NCBI GenBank assembly: GCA_902576375.1
Contig: CACGUZ010000001.1
Span: forward strand, 310,001-374,000
Direction of reading: 5' to 3'
DNA: 64,000 nt
From: an uncultured Pelagibacteraceae bacterium
GTDB lineage: Bacteria; Pseudomonadota; Alphaproteobacteria; Pelagibacterales; Pelagibacteraceae
The notes below the pieces were generated by a model. The model was given only the letters and a program-made list of their open reading frames with translations. It did not search any database and was not told the origin of the DNA. The translations under genes and the position numbers were made by a program. Positions 17,533-25,587 of the stretch are shown here, piece by piece; position 1 is the stretch's first letter, and each line of letters opens with the position of its first letter.

Positions 17533-18771
17533 ATGGAAGCTTTTACTTACAAAGGAATTTCTGCAGGAAAATATGTTGAGGGAGAAATAGAAGCTCTAAA
17601 TCAGGAAGAAGCGTCTTTTAAACTTAAAGAGCAAAAGGTCATAATCACTAATTTAATAAGATCCTCAAAGAAAAAAACGGCAGATAAAAAAAAATCAAAA
17701 GGCAAAGGACTTTCTCTCTTTGGTAAAAAGAAGGTTAAAGTAGAGGAAATTCTAATTTTTTCCAAACAATTTGCAACCATGGTTAAAGCAGGCCTTCCTA
17801 TTTTAGAGGTGCTTGGCATGTTAAGAGATCAGCTTGAGGGTGAATCTATAAAAGAAATGATTGAAGATATAAGAAAAAGTCTTGAAGGAGGTGTTACTTT
17901 ATCTAAATGCTTTGAAAAATATCCGGAGTATTTTGACAATGTATACTGCAACTTAATTAAAGCAGGAGAAGCTAGTGGTAAGCTTGATGTATTTCTTCTT
18001 AAAATTGTAGACTCATTAGAAAAAAAAGAAAATATAAAGAAAAAAATTAAAAGTGCTTTAATGTACCCAAGTATAATGTTTACTGTTGCAATTACAGTCA
18101 GTGCATTCATGCTTATTAAGGTTGTACCTGTATTTGCGCAAATGTATGATGGAATGGGAATTGCATTACCAAAACCAACAGCAATTATAATGGGAATGAG
18201 TGATTTTTTAAGAGGGACTGGTGGTATGGTATTACTTCTTTCTTTAATCGGTGGCTTTGTTTCATTCAGATACTTAACGACAAAAAATGAAAAAATAAAA
18301 TACATGTGGCATGGAAGAGTTTTAAAGTTGCCAGTTTTTGGGGAATTAATTTTAAAATCATTACTTGCTAGAATTTCTTTAATAATGGGTAATCTTAGTG
18401 CTGCAGGTGTAAACTTATTAGAAAGTTTAGAAATTGCAAAATCTGTTAGTAGCAATGTTGTAGTAACTGAAGCTTTAGAGAATGTGAAAAAAGGTGTTTT
18501 TTCAGGAGACACTCTTACAAAACTTTTTTTAAAAGAACCATTATTTCCTCCAACATTTAGTCAACTTATTTCAGTCGGTGAGCAAACTGGACAATTGGAT
18601 GAAATGTTTAACTCAGTTGCAAGCTATTATGAAGCTGAGTTTGATACTGCTGTTGATAATATGTCTAGTTTAATAGAGCCGATAATGATTGTTTTTATGG
18701 GACTAATGATTGGTGGACTGATGATAGCGATGTACTCACCAATATTCAATGTTGGTGCCTTAATCGGCTAA
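17533..18771 (+). CDS. pilC: PilC-like inner-membrane pilus platform protein
   Basis: 412 residues with two copies of the T2SSF domain, each helical bundles with GxxL..L motifs (KQFATMVKAGLPILEVL near residues 78-94 and ARISLIMGNLSAAGVNLLESL near 280-300). Membrane helices lie near 180-200, 230-245 and 380-400. A FxxKEPLFPPTFSQLISVGEQTG...LDEMF segment corresponds to the family's conserved F..MigvGEetG. The N-terminal 60 residues (MEAFTYKGISAGKYVEGEIEA) are the usual leading beta domain. It is the polytopic platform that couples PilB to pilin insertion. Its stop overlaps by 4 bases the convergent RsbW-like gene, ending the pilMNOPQBC operon. Confidence 0.95.
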   Translation: MEAFTYKGISAGKYVEGEIEALNQEEASFKLKEQKVIITNLIRSSKKKTADKKKSKGKGLSLFGKKKVKVEEILIFSKQFATMVKAGLPILEVLGMLRDQLEGESIKEMIEDIRKSLEGGVTLSKCFEKYPEYFDNVYCNLIKAGEASGKLDVFLLKIVDSLEKKENIKKKIKSALMYPSIMFTVAITVSAFMLIKVVPVFAQMYDGMGIALPKPTAIIMGMSDFLRGTGGMVLLLSLIGGFVSFRYLTTKNEKIKYMWHGRVLKLPVFGELILKSLLARISLIMGNLSAAGVNLLESLEIAKSVSSNVVVTEALENVKKGVFSGDTLTKLFLKEPLFPPTFSQLISVGEQTGQLDEMFNSVASYYEAEFDTAVDNMSSLIEPIMIVFMGLMIGGLMIAMYSPIFNVGALIG

Positions 18772-19181
18772 ATTTTTTTGGTAAGAACTAAGTGGTTAAC
18801 CCATTTTTGTTGGTCCTTTTTAAAAACAGCATCATCCATAATCTGTTTAATAAAAAAAGTTCCAAGTCCACCTGGTTTTATATCGTCAAGTTTTCTATGT
18901 TGAATATTTTCTGGTATAACTGGTTTACCTTTATCAAAAAAACCTATTTCAAGATCCCCATCCTTTAAAGAAATCTTAATTTCCATTCTATCATTAGTGT
19001 TTTCAACATCTTTATAGCCGTGTTTAACAATGTTTTGTGCTGCTTCAGCAATAGCTAAAACTAATTCGTCTTTTAAATCTTGTTCCAGTTTCAATTTTTC
19101 AAATACTTCTCTAGAAAAGACTCTCACTTCTTTTAAACTTGCTGTGCTGACTAAAAAATCTTTAGACTCTTCTATATTCAT
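18768..19181 (-). CDS. RsbW/SpoIIAB-like anti-sigma factor serine kinase
   Basis: 137 residues forming a single HATPase_c fold of the anti-sigma kinase subfamily. The N-box (ELVLAIAEAAQNIVKHGY), G1 box (LEIGFFDKGKP) and G2 box (PGGLGTFFIKQIMDD) are all visible. Such proteins bind a sigma factor or another partner and phosphorylate the STAS antagonist. The start overlaps the stop of the RsbV-like gene upstream by 1 base, so the two are cotranscribed and probably made in similar amounts. The target is not encoded in the window. The module lies between the pilC and pilin genes and on the opposite strand, implying its own promoter near 19481-19626. Confidence 0.9.
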   Translation of the reverse strand: MNIEESKDFLVSTASLKEVRVFSREVFEKLKLEQDLKDELVLAIAEAAQNIVKHGYKDVENTNDRMEIKISLKDGDLEIGFFDKGKPVIPENIQHRKLDDIKPGGLGTFFIKQIMDDAVFKKDQQKWVNHLVLTKKI

Positions 19182-19480
19182 TATTCAAGGTTAAGAATCT
19201 GCTCAAGTTTCGCCATCATAATAACTTTTAAAACAGATTTGCTTACTTCTTTAACTACAACTTTAGTGTTATTCTCTAGAGCCTTTTGATGACTTTCAAT
19301 TAAAACAGAAATACCTGAAGAGTCCATGTATGATACATCTTTTAAGTTTAGGTGAACTTCTTTCCCTGTCTCAACTATAGGCAATATAACTTCTTTTGCC
19401 TTTTCGGTAACATCCATATCTATTTCACCATTTAAATACACAGTTGAAATATTGCCTTCTTCAGTAACTTTGTAGCTCAT
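19181..19480 (-). CDS. RsbV/SpoIIAA-like STAS anti-sigma factor antagonist
   Basis: 99 residues, a lone STAS domain. The phosphorylation site lies in VSYMDSSGISVLIES (Ser54/Ser55), the canonical position for RsbW-type kinases. 'GEIDMDVTEKAKEVILP' matches the beta-alpha start of the fold. When dephosphorylated it would sequester the kinase at 18768-19181. The two SpoIIE-type phosphatases in this window (8829-10196 and 23530-25581) are likely its activators. The gene is divergent from the pilin gene at 19627, with a 146-bp shared upstream region. The fold and motif are clear; the output of the switch is not. Confidence 0.92.
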   Translation of the reverse strand: MSYKVTEEGNISTVYLNGEIDMDVTEKAKEVILPIVETGKEVHLNLKDVSYMDSSGISVLIESHQKALENNTKVVVKEVSKSVLKVIMMAKLEQILNLE

Positions 19481-19626
19481 AAGTGTTAATTGATAGCATT
19501 ATTTATAAATTAGTAAAATCCTAATATTAACTTTTGTTGATTTTTCTCTATTTTTTGACCAAAGTTCATACTTTAATAAACTAAAAATTTGTAATATGAA
19601 TCTATTATAAATTTATTTGGAGGCTT

Positions 19627-20082
19627 ATGAAAAAAAGAGAAAAAGGCTTTACGCTAATTGAATTATTAGTTGTGGTGGCAATTATTGGAGCACTAGCTGC
19701 AGTTGGTGTCGTTGCATATAATGGTTACACAGCTGCTGCAAAAAAGAATGCAGCAAAATCTATACACGCAGGTGCAGTTAAATTTGTTGCTGCAGAATTG
19801 GCAAAATGCGTTGTAGACGATACTGATACTGTTTTAGGAACTGTAGCTTGTGGTGATACGATGACTGGAGCACTTGTACAAAGTGCTTTTGTAGGTATAT
19901 CTGAAGATAGAAATCCTTGGGGTGGAGCAAAAGCAGCTACATCAGCAACAACAGTACCTACAGGTGACAGTTTATCAAAAGGATTATTATATGTAGTTGT
20001 TACTACGGCCGCGCCTGATGATGTTACACTTGTTATGAATGACGGAGAAAATACATACAATCAGACATTAACTATCGAGTAA
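19627..20082 (+). CDS. pilA: Major type IV pilin (PilA-like)
   Basis: 151 residues with a six-to-seven residue basic leader (MKKREKG), cleavage before Phe8, Glu12 at mature +5 and the classic helix FTLIELLVVVAIIGALAAVG. The globular part is Ala/Thr/Val-rich, with two cysteines (KCVVDDTDT...ACGD) that probably form a disulfide. A strong ribosome site (GGAGG at 19619-19623) sits just before the ATG, stronger than at neighbouring genes, as expected for an abundant subunit. The prepilin peptidase is at 8001-8750. The second pilin follows 19 bases later. Major pilin is the most likely role, inferred from position, length and ribosome site. Confidence 0.92.
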   Translation: MKKREKGFTLIELLVVVAIIGALAAVGVVAYNGYTAAAKKNAAKSIHAGAVKFVAAELAKCVVDDTDTVLGTVACGDTMTGALVQSAFVGISEDRNPWGGAKAATSATTVPTGDSLSKGLLYVVVTTAAPDDVTLVMNDGENTYNQTLTIE

Positions 20083-20101
20083 GTAGTTAGGCTAATCTAT
20101 T

Positions 20102-20539
20102 TTGAGAGATAAAGATTTGTGCAAAATTAATAAATCTGGTTTTTCTCTAATTGAACTTTTGGTGGTGGTGGCGATCATAGGCGCCCTCGCCTCCATTGGT
20201 ACAATTGCGTATAATGGATACGTTGATGGAGCACGAAAAACTGCTGCACAAAATGCAATGCAACAAATTGCATTAATGCAAACTGAATACTATTCGATAG
20301 TTGGAGAGTATTACGGAGAAGCATCCTGTACCCCAAGCGCAGCAAACACATCAGCAATAAATACAAATTTATTTGATGGGGCTGAATCTATTGATGTAGA
20401 AAAATATTGGTTTTGTGCTCATGTGCAAACAGAGTCAGGATCACAAGTTGGATACGTAGTCAAAGCCTGTAACGTTAGTGACAATGCTTGTGGCAGTACC
20501 AATTTAACCTTAAATGCAAAAGGTGAAAATAATTTTTAA
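20102..20539 (+). CDS. Second type IV pilin (PilA/PilE-like)
   Basis: 145 residues from a TTG start; no better in-frame start lies before the signal. The leader is 13 residues (ending KSG), cleavage before Phe14, with Glu18 at mature +5 and helix FSLIELLVVVAIIGALASIG almost identical to the pilin upstream. The mature domain has an aromatic 'EYYSIVGEYYGE' and four cysteines (SCTPS, WFCAH, ACNV, NACGS), which could form two disulfides. That differs from the two-cysteine pilin at 19627, so the pair may be subunit and variant or subunit and minor pilin. The N-terminal similarity and tandem position suggest duplication followed by divergence of the globular domain. Confidence 0.88.
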   Translation: MRDKDLCKINKSGFSLIELLVVVAIIGALASIGTIAYNGYVDGARKTAAQNAMQQIALMQTEYYSIVGEYYGEASCTPSAANTSAINTNLFDGAESIDVEKYWFCAHVQTESGSQVGYVVKACNVSDNACGSTNLTLNAKGENNF

Positions 20540-20556
20540 TTAACTCATCATTTTAA

Positions 20557-20811
20557 ATGTTGATTCAAAATTTTCAGGAATACTTTAAAAAATTGTTTTC
20601 AGGTCAACAATCTAAAAAAATCAAAATTTTATCAACTTTAAGTATAGGCTGGATTATTTTAATAGGATATTTAGTTTGGTGGAATGGCCTTAAAAGCTTA
20701 AGCTTAGATAAAGGTTTTAGGTGGGATGAGTGGTTTTGGTTTGGAATTGTACCAGCTATTAGCCCTTATATTTTTTATTTTATTTGGAAAAACAAAACTT
20801 CTGATGAATAA
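20557..20811 (+). CDS. Small membrane protein of unknown function
   Basis: 84 residues: an amphipathic basic N-terminus (FQEYFKKLFSGQQSKKIK), a membrane helix (about 25-42, ILSTLSIGWIILIGYLVWW) and a second one near the C-terminus (FWFGIVPAISPYIFYFIW). I recognise no family. It follows the second pilin by 17 bases and may be cotranscribed with it. The function is unknown; a link with pili is only positional. Confidence 0.65.
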   Translation: MLIQNFQEYFKKLFSGQQSKKIKILSTLSIGWIILIGYLVWWNGLKSLSLDKGFRWDEWFWFGIVPAISPYIFYFIWKNKTSDE

Positions 20812-20880
20812 TTCTCATAAAACTGCAATTTATAGTAGAAATTATTAATTGAAAAAAATCAATATTGTAAATATCCTTCG

Positions 20881-22194
20881 GTGTTTATGTTTTTAAAGTT
20901 AAATAGATTTAAGCTAGTTTTAATATCAACTTTTTTGTTGATTACGACTTCTGTATTTTCTTCTGAAAAAAATATTACCTATATGCAAATTTTACAAAAA
21001 CCAAATGATTTGGATTTGAATTTAAAATATGCACAGCAACAAGGTAAAATGGGAAATTATAAACAAACGATTTCTACTCTTGAAAGATTAACTATGATTT
21101 ATCCAGAAAATATTGAAATCAAATTATATTTATTATCTGTTTTAGTCCAAGTAGATTCACCAGAGAAGGCCAACACAATTATTGAAGAAATGAAACTAAG
21201 AACAGATCTTAGTCCAGAAGATTTAGAAACTTTAAAAGAAATTGAAGAAGAAATATTAGATAGAGAACCTAGTTTATGGAACATCTCAGCCGATATTGGT
21301 TTTGGTTTAAACTTTACTGATAATATTAATAGTGTTTCAAAGTCTAGATTTAAAATGGAGTCTGATACAAAAGCAGAATTTAATTCAGCAAAATTTGATA
21401 GAACAGAAAGCGGATCTTTAGGAGTAACTGCAACAAGACCTATTGGAGAAGAGTCATCTTTATTATTAAACTTTGCTCACACAACATCTAATCAATATAA
21501 AGAGGCTGATGATGATTTCCAAAGCTATGGATTTACTATTGGTTTAGATACTACTTTAGGAAATCAAAGCTTAAGTCCTTATTTAATAGCCAATAAATCA
21601 GATGCTCAACATGATGCTGATAGCTTTTCTTTTATGTACGGAATTGGTGGATTTTTTTCAGTTGGGGAAAGAAATTCTTTTAGTTATGGATATTCATACT
21701 CAGATGCCAAAGCAAATCACAATTCCTCAGATACGACAGCACAAGAAACTAATTCAATATCACACAATTATACTTTAGGTTATGATTTAATCATCACCCA
21801 AATAATTTCCTCTTCTTTAAGTTTGGGTTACACTGATAGTGATGCTGTTGTTGATGCCGGAAATGATGCTGAGACTTATGATATTGGTCTTGTATTAAAT
21901 TTTGCATTTCCTTGGGCATTTATATCTGTTGGTAACTCTCATAGTTTTAATGATTATAAAGTAGTGGATACTTCTGTAACCTCAAATAGAGTTAGATCTG
22001 ATCATTCTATGACTACTGACATTATGGTTACAAAAGCATTAGGAGATTTTTTCCCAGCATTAGATCCAAATAGAACTTTATTTATAAACTTATCTTATGA
22101 AAAATTAATATCTGAGGCGAATATATTAAATTACGATTATATTGCAGATTCTTTCGCGTTAAGTTTTACTAAATCTTTAAGTATTTTGAAGTAA
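20881..22194 (+). CDS. TPR plus outer-membrane beta-barrel protein (Slam/DUF560-like)
   Basis: 437 residues with a GTG start (an ATG 6 bases on is equally possible). It has a signal peptide (LVLISTFLLITTSVFS) and then TPR-like helices to about residue 135 (PNDLDLNLKYAQQQGKMGNY, ERLTMIYPENIEIKLYLLSV). The remainder is a long run of alternating strands with Tyr/Phe girdles (SADIGFGLNFTDNINS, FSYGYSYSD, ISHNYTLGYDLII), looking like a beta-barrel of 10 or more strands. This architecture resembles surface lipoprotein assembly modifiers and related TPR-barrel proteins of the outer membrane. Whether it exports a partner is unknown; the FecR-domain protein downstream is a candidate. An AT-rich palindrome lies just after it at about 22203-22223. 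Confidence 0.7.
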   Translation: MFMFLKLNRFKLVLISTFLLITTSVFSSEKNITYMQILQKPNDLDLNLKYAQQQGKMGNYKQTISTLERLTMIYPENIEIKLYLLSVLVQVDSPEKANTIIEEMKLRTDLSPEDLETLKEIEEEILDREPSLWNISADIGFGLNFTDNINSVSKSRFKMESDTKAEFNSAKFDRTESGSLGVTATRPIGEESSLLLNFAHTTSNQYKEADDDFQSYGFTIGLDTTLGNQSLSPYLIANKSDAQHDADSFSFMYGIGGFFSVGERNSFSYGYSYSDAKANHNSSDTTAQETNSISHNYTLGYDLIITQIISSSLSLGYTDSDAVVDAGNDAETYDIGLVLNFAFPWAFISVGNSHSFNDYKVVDTSVTSNRVRSDHSMTTDIMVTKALGDFFPALDPNRTLFINLSYEKLISEANILNYDYIADSFALSFTKSLSILK

Positions 22195-22308
22195 TGTTGT
22201 TATTTTCTTATTTAATAAGAAAAAATCGTTATTTTAAGCCATTTTAAAAAACCCATTTTGAATATAAAATATTTTATTTTTCTGAGAAGTCTGTTATTTT
22301 TCAAGCTT

Positions 22309-23472
22309 ATGAAGAAAATTTTAACAATAATTTTGGCTTTATTGTTTTTTGGAAGCTTTAGTGCTAAGTCAAACGAAGAGCTGACTATTGAAAAACAGTT
22401 AGTTGGAATTGTTGGAGCTATTTCAGGTACGGTTAAAACTGAAACCAGAGAATTAAAAACTGGTGACAAAATTTATTTAAATGAGACTATTGTTGCGGGT
22501 GCTGGTTCTGGTACTCAAATTTTATTATTAGATCAATCAACATTTACAATTGGTGAAGATTCAGAAGTTGTAATGGATACATTTATTTTTGATCCAGCTA
22601 CTAATGATGGAAAAATAGTTGCAAGTGTAAAGCAAGGAAGTTTAAAAGTAATATCAGGATTAATTAGTAAAAAAAATCCTGACAGCTTAACTGTAGAAGT
22701 TCCTGAGGGTACTTTAGGTTCAAGAGGAACTGAGTTCCAAACAATCGTTTCAAGTGGAAGAACTGATACTTTATTAATAGGTCCAGGAAAAAATAATACT
22801 TTAGGTATGAGACCTGGAGCAGTTCTTGTTGGAAATAATTTTGGATCTACTTTATTGGATAATCCTTATAGCATTACATCAATGTCAAAAGGTAAAGCAC
22901 CTGGTCAGGCAAGAAAAATTACTAAAAATCAGTTAAAGAAATTTAATAAGAAAATGAAGTCATTACGGGTTGCAAAATTAAGCCCAGACTCAACAAAAGC
23001 TGAGAGAAAAGCGATTAAAAAAGAACTTAAAAAAGAATTAAAAGCTCTAGGATTTGAAAAAGAAGAGATTAAGTCAATTATAAAACAAAATATTAAAAAA
23101 GATAAAAAGAAAAAAGTAGCTATCAAAACTGAAAGAGCAGAAAAAAAGAAAAAAGCTAAGAAAAAGAAAAAAGCTAAAGCAGAAAAGAAAAAAGGTAAAA
23201 AGAAAAAAGCAGTTAAGAAAAAAGGCTCTAAAAAGAAAAAGGCAGTGAAGAAAAAAGCTTCTAAAAAGAAAAAAGCTGTGAAGAAGAAAGCTACTAAAAA
23301 GAAAAAAGTAGTGAAGAAAAAAGCTGCTAAAAAGAAAAAAGTAGTTAAGAAAAAACCAAAGAAAAAGAAAAAAGTAGTTAAGAAAAAACCTAAGAAAAAG
23401 AAAAAAATTCAAAAGAAAAAAAGAACAGCTAAGAAAAAAGCTAAGAAAAAGAAAAGAAAGAAAAAGAAGTAA
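22309..23472 (+). CDS. Secreted FecR-domain protein with lysine-rich H1-like tail
   Basis: 387 residues from ATG 22309. An in-frame TTG at 22258 would put 17 hydrophobic residues before a clean signal peptide (MKKILTIILALLFFGSFSAKS), so the later start is preferred. Residues about 30-200 form a FecR domain (IVGAISGTVKTETRELKTGD, TQILLLDQSTFTIGEDSEVV, GTLGSRGTEFQTIVSSG). After a linker of basic helices, residues about 260-387 are almost only Lys with Ala, Val, Ser, Thr, Pro and Gly in a roughly ten-residue period (KKKKAVKKKAS type). Stand-alone FecR-domain proteins often neighbour CHASE2 sensors, as here. The tail would give a strongly positive periplasmic or surface protein, perhaps binding DNA, polysaccharide or phospholipid; that is inference. 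Confidence 0.85.
   Translation: MKKILTIILALLFFGSFSAKSNEELTIEKQLVGIVGAISGTVKTETRELKTGDKIYLNETIVAGAGSGTQILLLDQSTFTIGEDSEVVMDTFIFDPATNDGKIVASVKQGSLKVISGLISKKNPDSLTVEVPEGTLGSRGTEFQTIVSSGRTDTLLIGPGKNNTLGMRPGAVLVGNNFGSTLLDNPYSITSMSKGKAPGQARKITKNQLKKFNKKMKSLRVAKLSPDSTKAERKAIKKELKKELKALGFEKEEIKSIIKQNIKKDKKKKVAIKTERAEKKKKAKKKKKAKAEKKKGKKKKAVKKKGSKKKKAVKKKASKKKKAVKKKATKKKKVVKKKAAKKKKVVKKKPKKKKKVVKKKPKKKKKIQKKKRTAKKKAKKKKRKKKK
23085..23469 (+). repeat. Lysine-repeat coding tract, nearly homopurine
   Basis: The 3' third of the FecR-domain gene is built from imperfect units of about 30 bases encoding KKKKAVKKKA-type decapeptides. The + strand here is almost only A and G, with the AAA/AAG alternation broken by GCT/GTT/TCT/CCT codons. 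Short tandem units of this kind can expand or contract by slippage, so tail length may vary between strains. The long antisense reading frame rich in Phe/Leu across the tract is a by-product. Confidence 0.8.
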
Positions 23473-23529
23473 TCTTCAGTAATTACTCAATACCATTTAC
23501 TTTACTATAATTAGAGTTAAATTCCTTTT

Positions 23530-25581
23530 GTGAAAGCTTTTTTTCAAAAACACACTAATTATTTTACCTTTTTAATCTTATTAGTATTCCTAATATTAAT
23601 AAAAATAATAAATCCTGCATTTGTAAAATCAATTTCATACTTAAGTTTTGATTTATATCAAAAAGTATTTGCTGAAAAAAAAGACTCGGATGTTGTTATA
23701 ATAGATATTGATGAAAACAGTTTGGGAAAGTTTGGTCAATTTCCTTGGAATAGAAAAGTGTTCGCAGATATCCTAGACAAAATAAATGAATCCAATCCAA
23801 AAGCGATAGGTTTCGATATTTTTTTTACTGAGAAAGATAAACAGTCTCCTGATGAAATTATAAAATCTTATGGTTTAGTTCCGTCCGATATGGCAGAGCT
23901 TCAGAATTTAAAAAGTCCAGATGAAATTTTTTCTGAGAAACTTAAACAATCTAAATCAATAATTGCAGTTTTAGGGAGCAATGTTCCTTCACATTCCAAT
24001 TATGATCGAAAAGCAAAGGCGAGATTTTTATCTAAAGGTGGGGATCCAAAGAAATTTACTTATTCATATCCGTATTCAATCGGTTCACTTGAAGTATTAG
24101 AAAAAGATGTGAAAGGCTTAGGTTCAATTTCTTTTTTAGATCAATTAGACGGTATCATTCGATCATTACCACTTGTGGTACAGTTTGATAAGAAAATATA
24201 TCCAACCATGGGTCTAGAAATGGTTCGGGTGGGTTCGAAACAGAAAAATATTTATGTTGAATTAAACGAAGTAGGCATTCAAAGAATTAGTGCCCGACCA
24301 TATAAAATTAATTCAGACCCCAATGGTATAATTTGGATTAAGTACAAAAAGTCAGATAAAAATCAGTATATATCTGCTGGTGATGTATATGATGGAAAAT
24401 TCCAATCTGATTTTTTTACAGATAAATATGTTTTAATTGGTGCTTCTGCGCAAGGTCTTTTTGATTTAGTTAAAACCCCTCTTGGTATAACTATCCCAGG
24501 GGTAGAAGTACACGCTAATGTTATTGAGAATATCTTAGATCAATCATATTTAATAAGAAATCCTAATACGTATATATTTGAGCTGTTATTTTCTATTATT
24601 GTCGCTCTCATCACATTTATCTTATCTCAAAGAGTAAAACCTAAATTAAGTTTATCCATCTTTTTTGGAAATATTCTAGCGATAATAGTTATCGGTTTTT
24701 ATATTTATAAATTTAGGTCTGAATTGGTCGATATGAGTTATCCAATTTTTATTGTGACAGTTACATTTTTAACAGGTTTATATTTTAGATTTATTGAGGA
24801 AAACAAAATAGCTTTAGATAACTTACAAAAAGAAGCTAAACTTTTAAAAGAGCGTGAGCTTGCAGCTGGAGTTCAAAAAAGCTTATTTCCAGATATATCA
24901 AAATTTGAAAACTTCATTTTTGCCAAAAACGTGCCAGCCCGAGATGTATCTGGAGATTATTTTGATGTTGTAAGATCAACACCAGAAGAATACTTTTTTA
25001 CTTTAGCTGATGTATCAGGAAAAGGGGTTAAAGCAGGTATGTATATGGCAAAAGCATCTTCAATATTTAGAACCCTAACAAATTTAAAGTTTCCATTAGA
25101 AAAAGTAGTATTCGGCGTGAATAATGAACTTGTTGAGGCAAAGTTTAAAGGAATGTTTGTTACAGCTGTTTTCGGTAAATTAAACATTAAAACTGGGGAA
25201 CTTGTTTTTATTAACGCAGGGCATGAAAGTATTTTAACTTTTGATCAAAATAAAAATTATGAATATATCAAATCAGAAATGCCACCCATTGGAATTGTTA
25301 AATATTTCACCGAGTCGATGGTTAAATCAAATACTATGAACCTTAAAGACAAAACATTTGTGGTTTACACTGATGGTGTAACCGAGGGTTATTTAAAAAA
25401 TGGTGAAGAATTAGGGGCCGAAGGAGTTCAAAAAATTATAGATGGCATGTCAGAAGTGACACCAAAAACTATTGTAGAGTCTATCGAAAAAGAATTAAAT
25501 TGGGGTGCAGAAAAATTAAGAGACGATATTACTTGTATGGCGATCAATATAAATAATACTGAATTAATTAAAAAAAAATAA
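23530..25581 (+). CDS. CHASE2 sensor - SpoIIE/PP2C serine phosphatase
   Basis: 683 residues from a GTG start. An N-terminal membrane helix (about 10-32) precedes an extracytoplasmic CHASE2 domain (about 40-340: DVVIIDIDENSLGKFGQFPW, NPKAIGFDIFF, GVEVHANVIENILDQSYL). Three membrane helices (about 345-435) follow, then a short coiled linker and a cytoplasmic PP2C SpoIIE domain with metal-site aspartates in SGDYFDV, ADVSGKGV and VYTDGVTEG plus NAGHESI. CHASE2 receptors sense external signals. Here the output is a phosphatase rather than the more common cyclase or kinase, and its likely substrate is the STAS protein at 19181-19480. The gene follows the FecR gene by 57 bases, a known FecR-CHASE2 pairing. 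Confidence 0.92.
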   Translation: MKAFFQKHTNYFTFLILLVFLILIKIINPAFVKSISYLSFDLYQKVFAEKKDSDVVIIDIDENSLGKFGQFPWNRKVFADILDKINESNPKAIGFDIFFTEKDKQSPDEIIKSYGLVPSDMAELQNLKSPDEIFSEKLKQSKSIIAVLGSNVPSHSNYDRKAKARFLSKGGDPKKFTYSYPYSIGSLEVLEKDVKGLGSISFLDQLDGIIRSLPLVVQFDKKIYPTMGLEMVRVGSKQKNIYVELNEVGIQRISARPYKINSDPNGIIWIKYKKSDKNQYISAGDVYDGKFQSDFFTDKYVLIGASAQGLFDLVKTPLGITIPGVEVHANVIENILDQSYLIRNPNTYIFELLFSIIVALITFILSQRVKPKLSLSIFFGNILAIIVIGFYIYKFRSELVDMSYPIFIVTVTFLTGLYFRFIEENKIALDNLQKEAKLLKERELAAGVQKSLFPDISKFENFIFAKNVPARDVSGDYFDVVRSTPEEYFFTLADVSGKGVKAGMYMAKASSIFRTLTNLKFPLEKVVFGVNNELVEAKFKGMFVTAVFGKLNIKTGELVFINAGHESILTFDQNKNYEYIKSEMPPIGIVKYFTESMVKSNTMNLKDKTFVVYTDGVTEGYLKNGEELGAEGVQKIIDGMSEVTPKTIVESIEKELNWGAEKLRDDITCMAININNTELIKKK

Positions 25582-25587
25582 TCCAAT

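Noticed and set aside
17829-18512. Antisense frame of 227 codons within pilC
   Set aside because: pilC on the + strand has full family motifs and fits the operon; the antisense frame has no recognisable domain.
22203-22223. AT-only palindrome after the TPR-barrel gene as a terminator
   Set aside because: The stem is almost entirely A-T and no T-run follows; chance occurrence is likely in such AT-rich sequence.
23074-23412. Antisense Phe/Leu-rich frame over the lysine tract
   Set aside because: It is the mirror of an AAA/AAG-rich tail; low complexity with no signal or motif.
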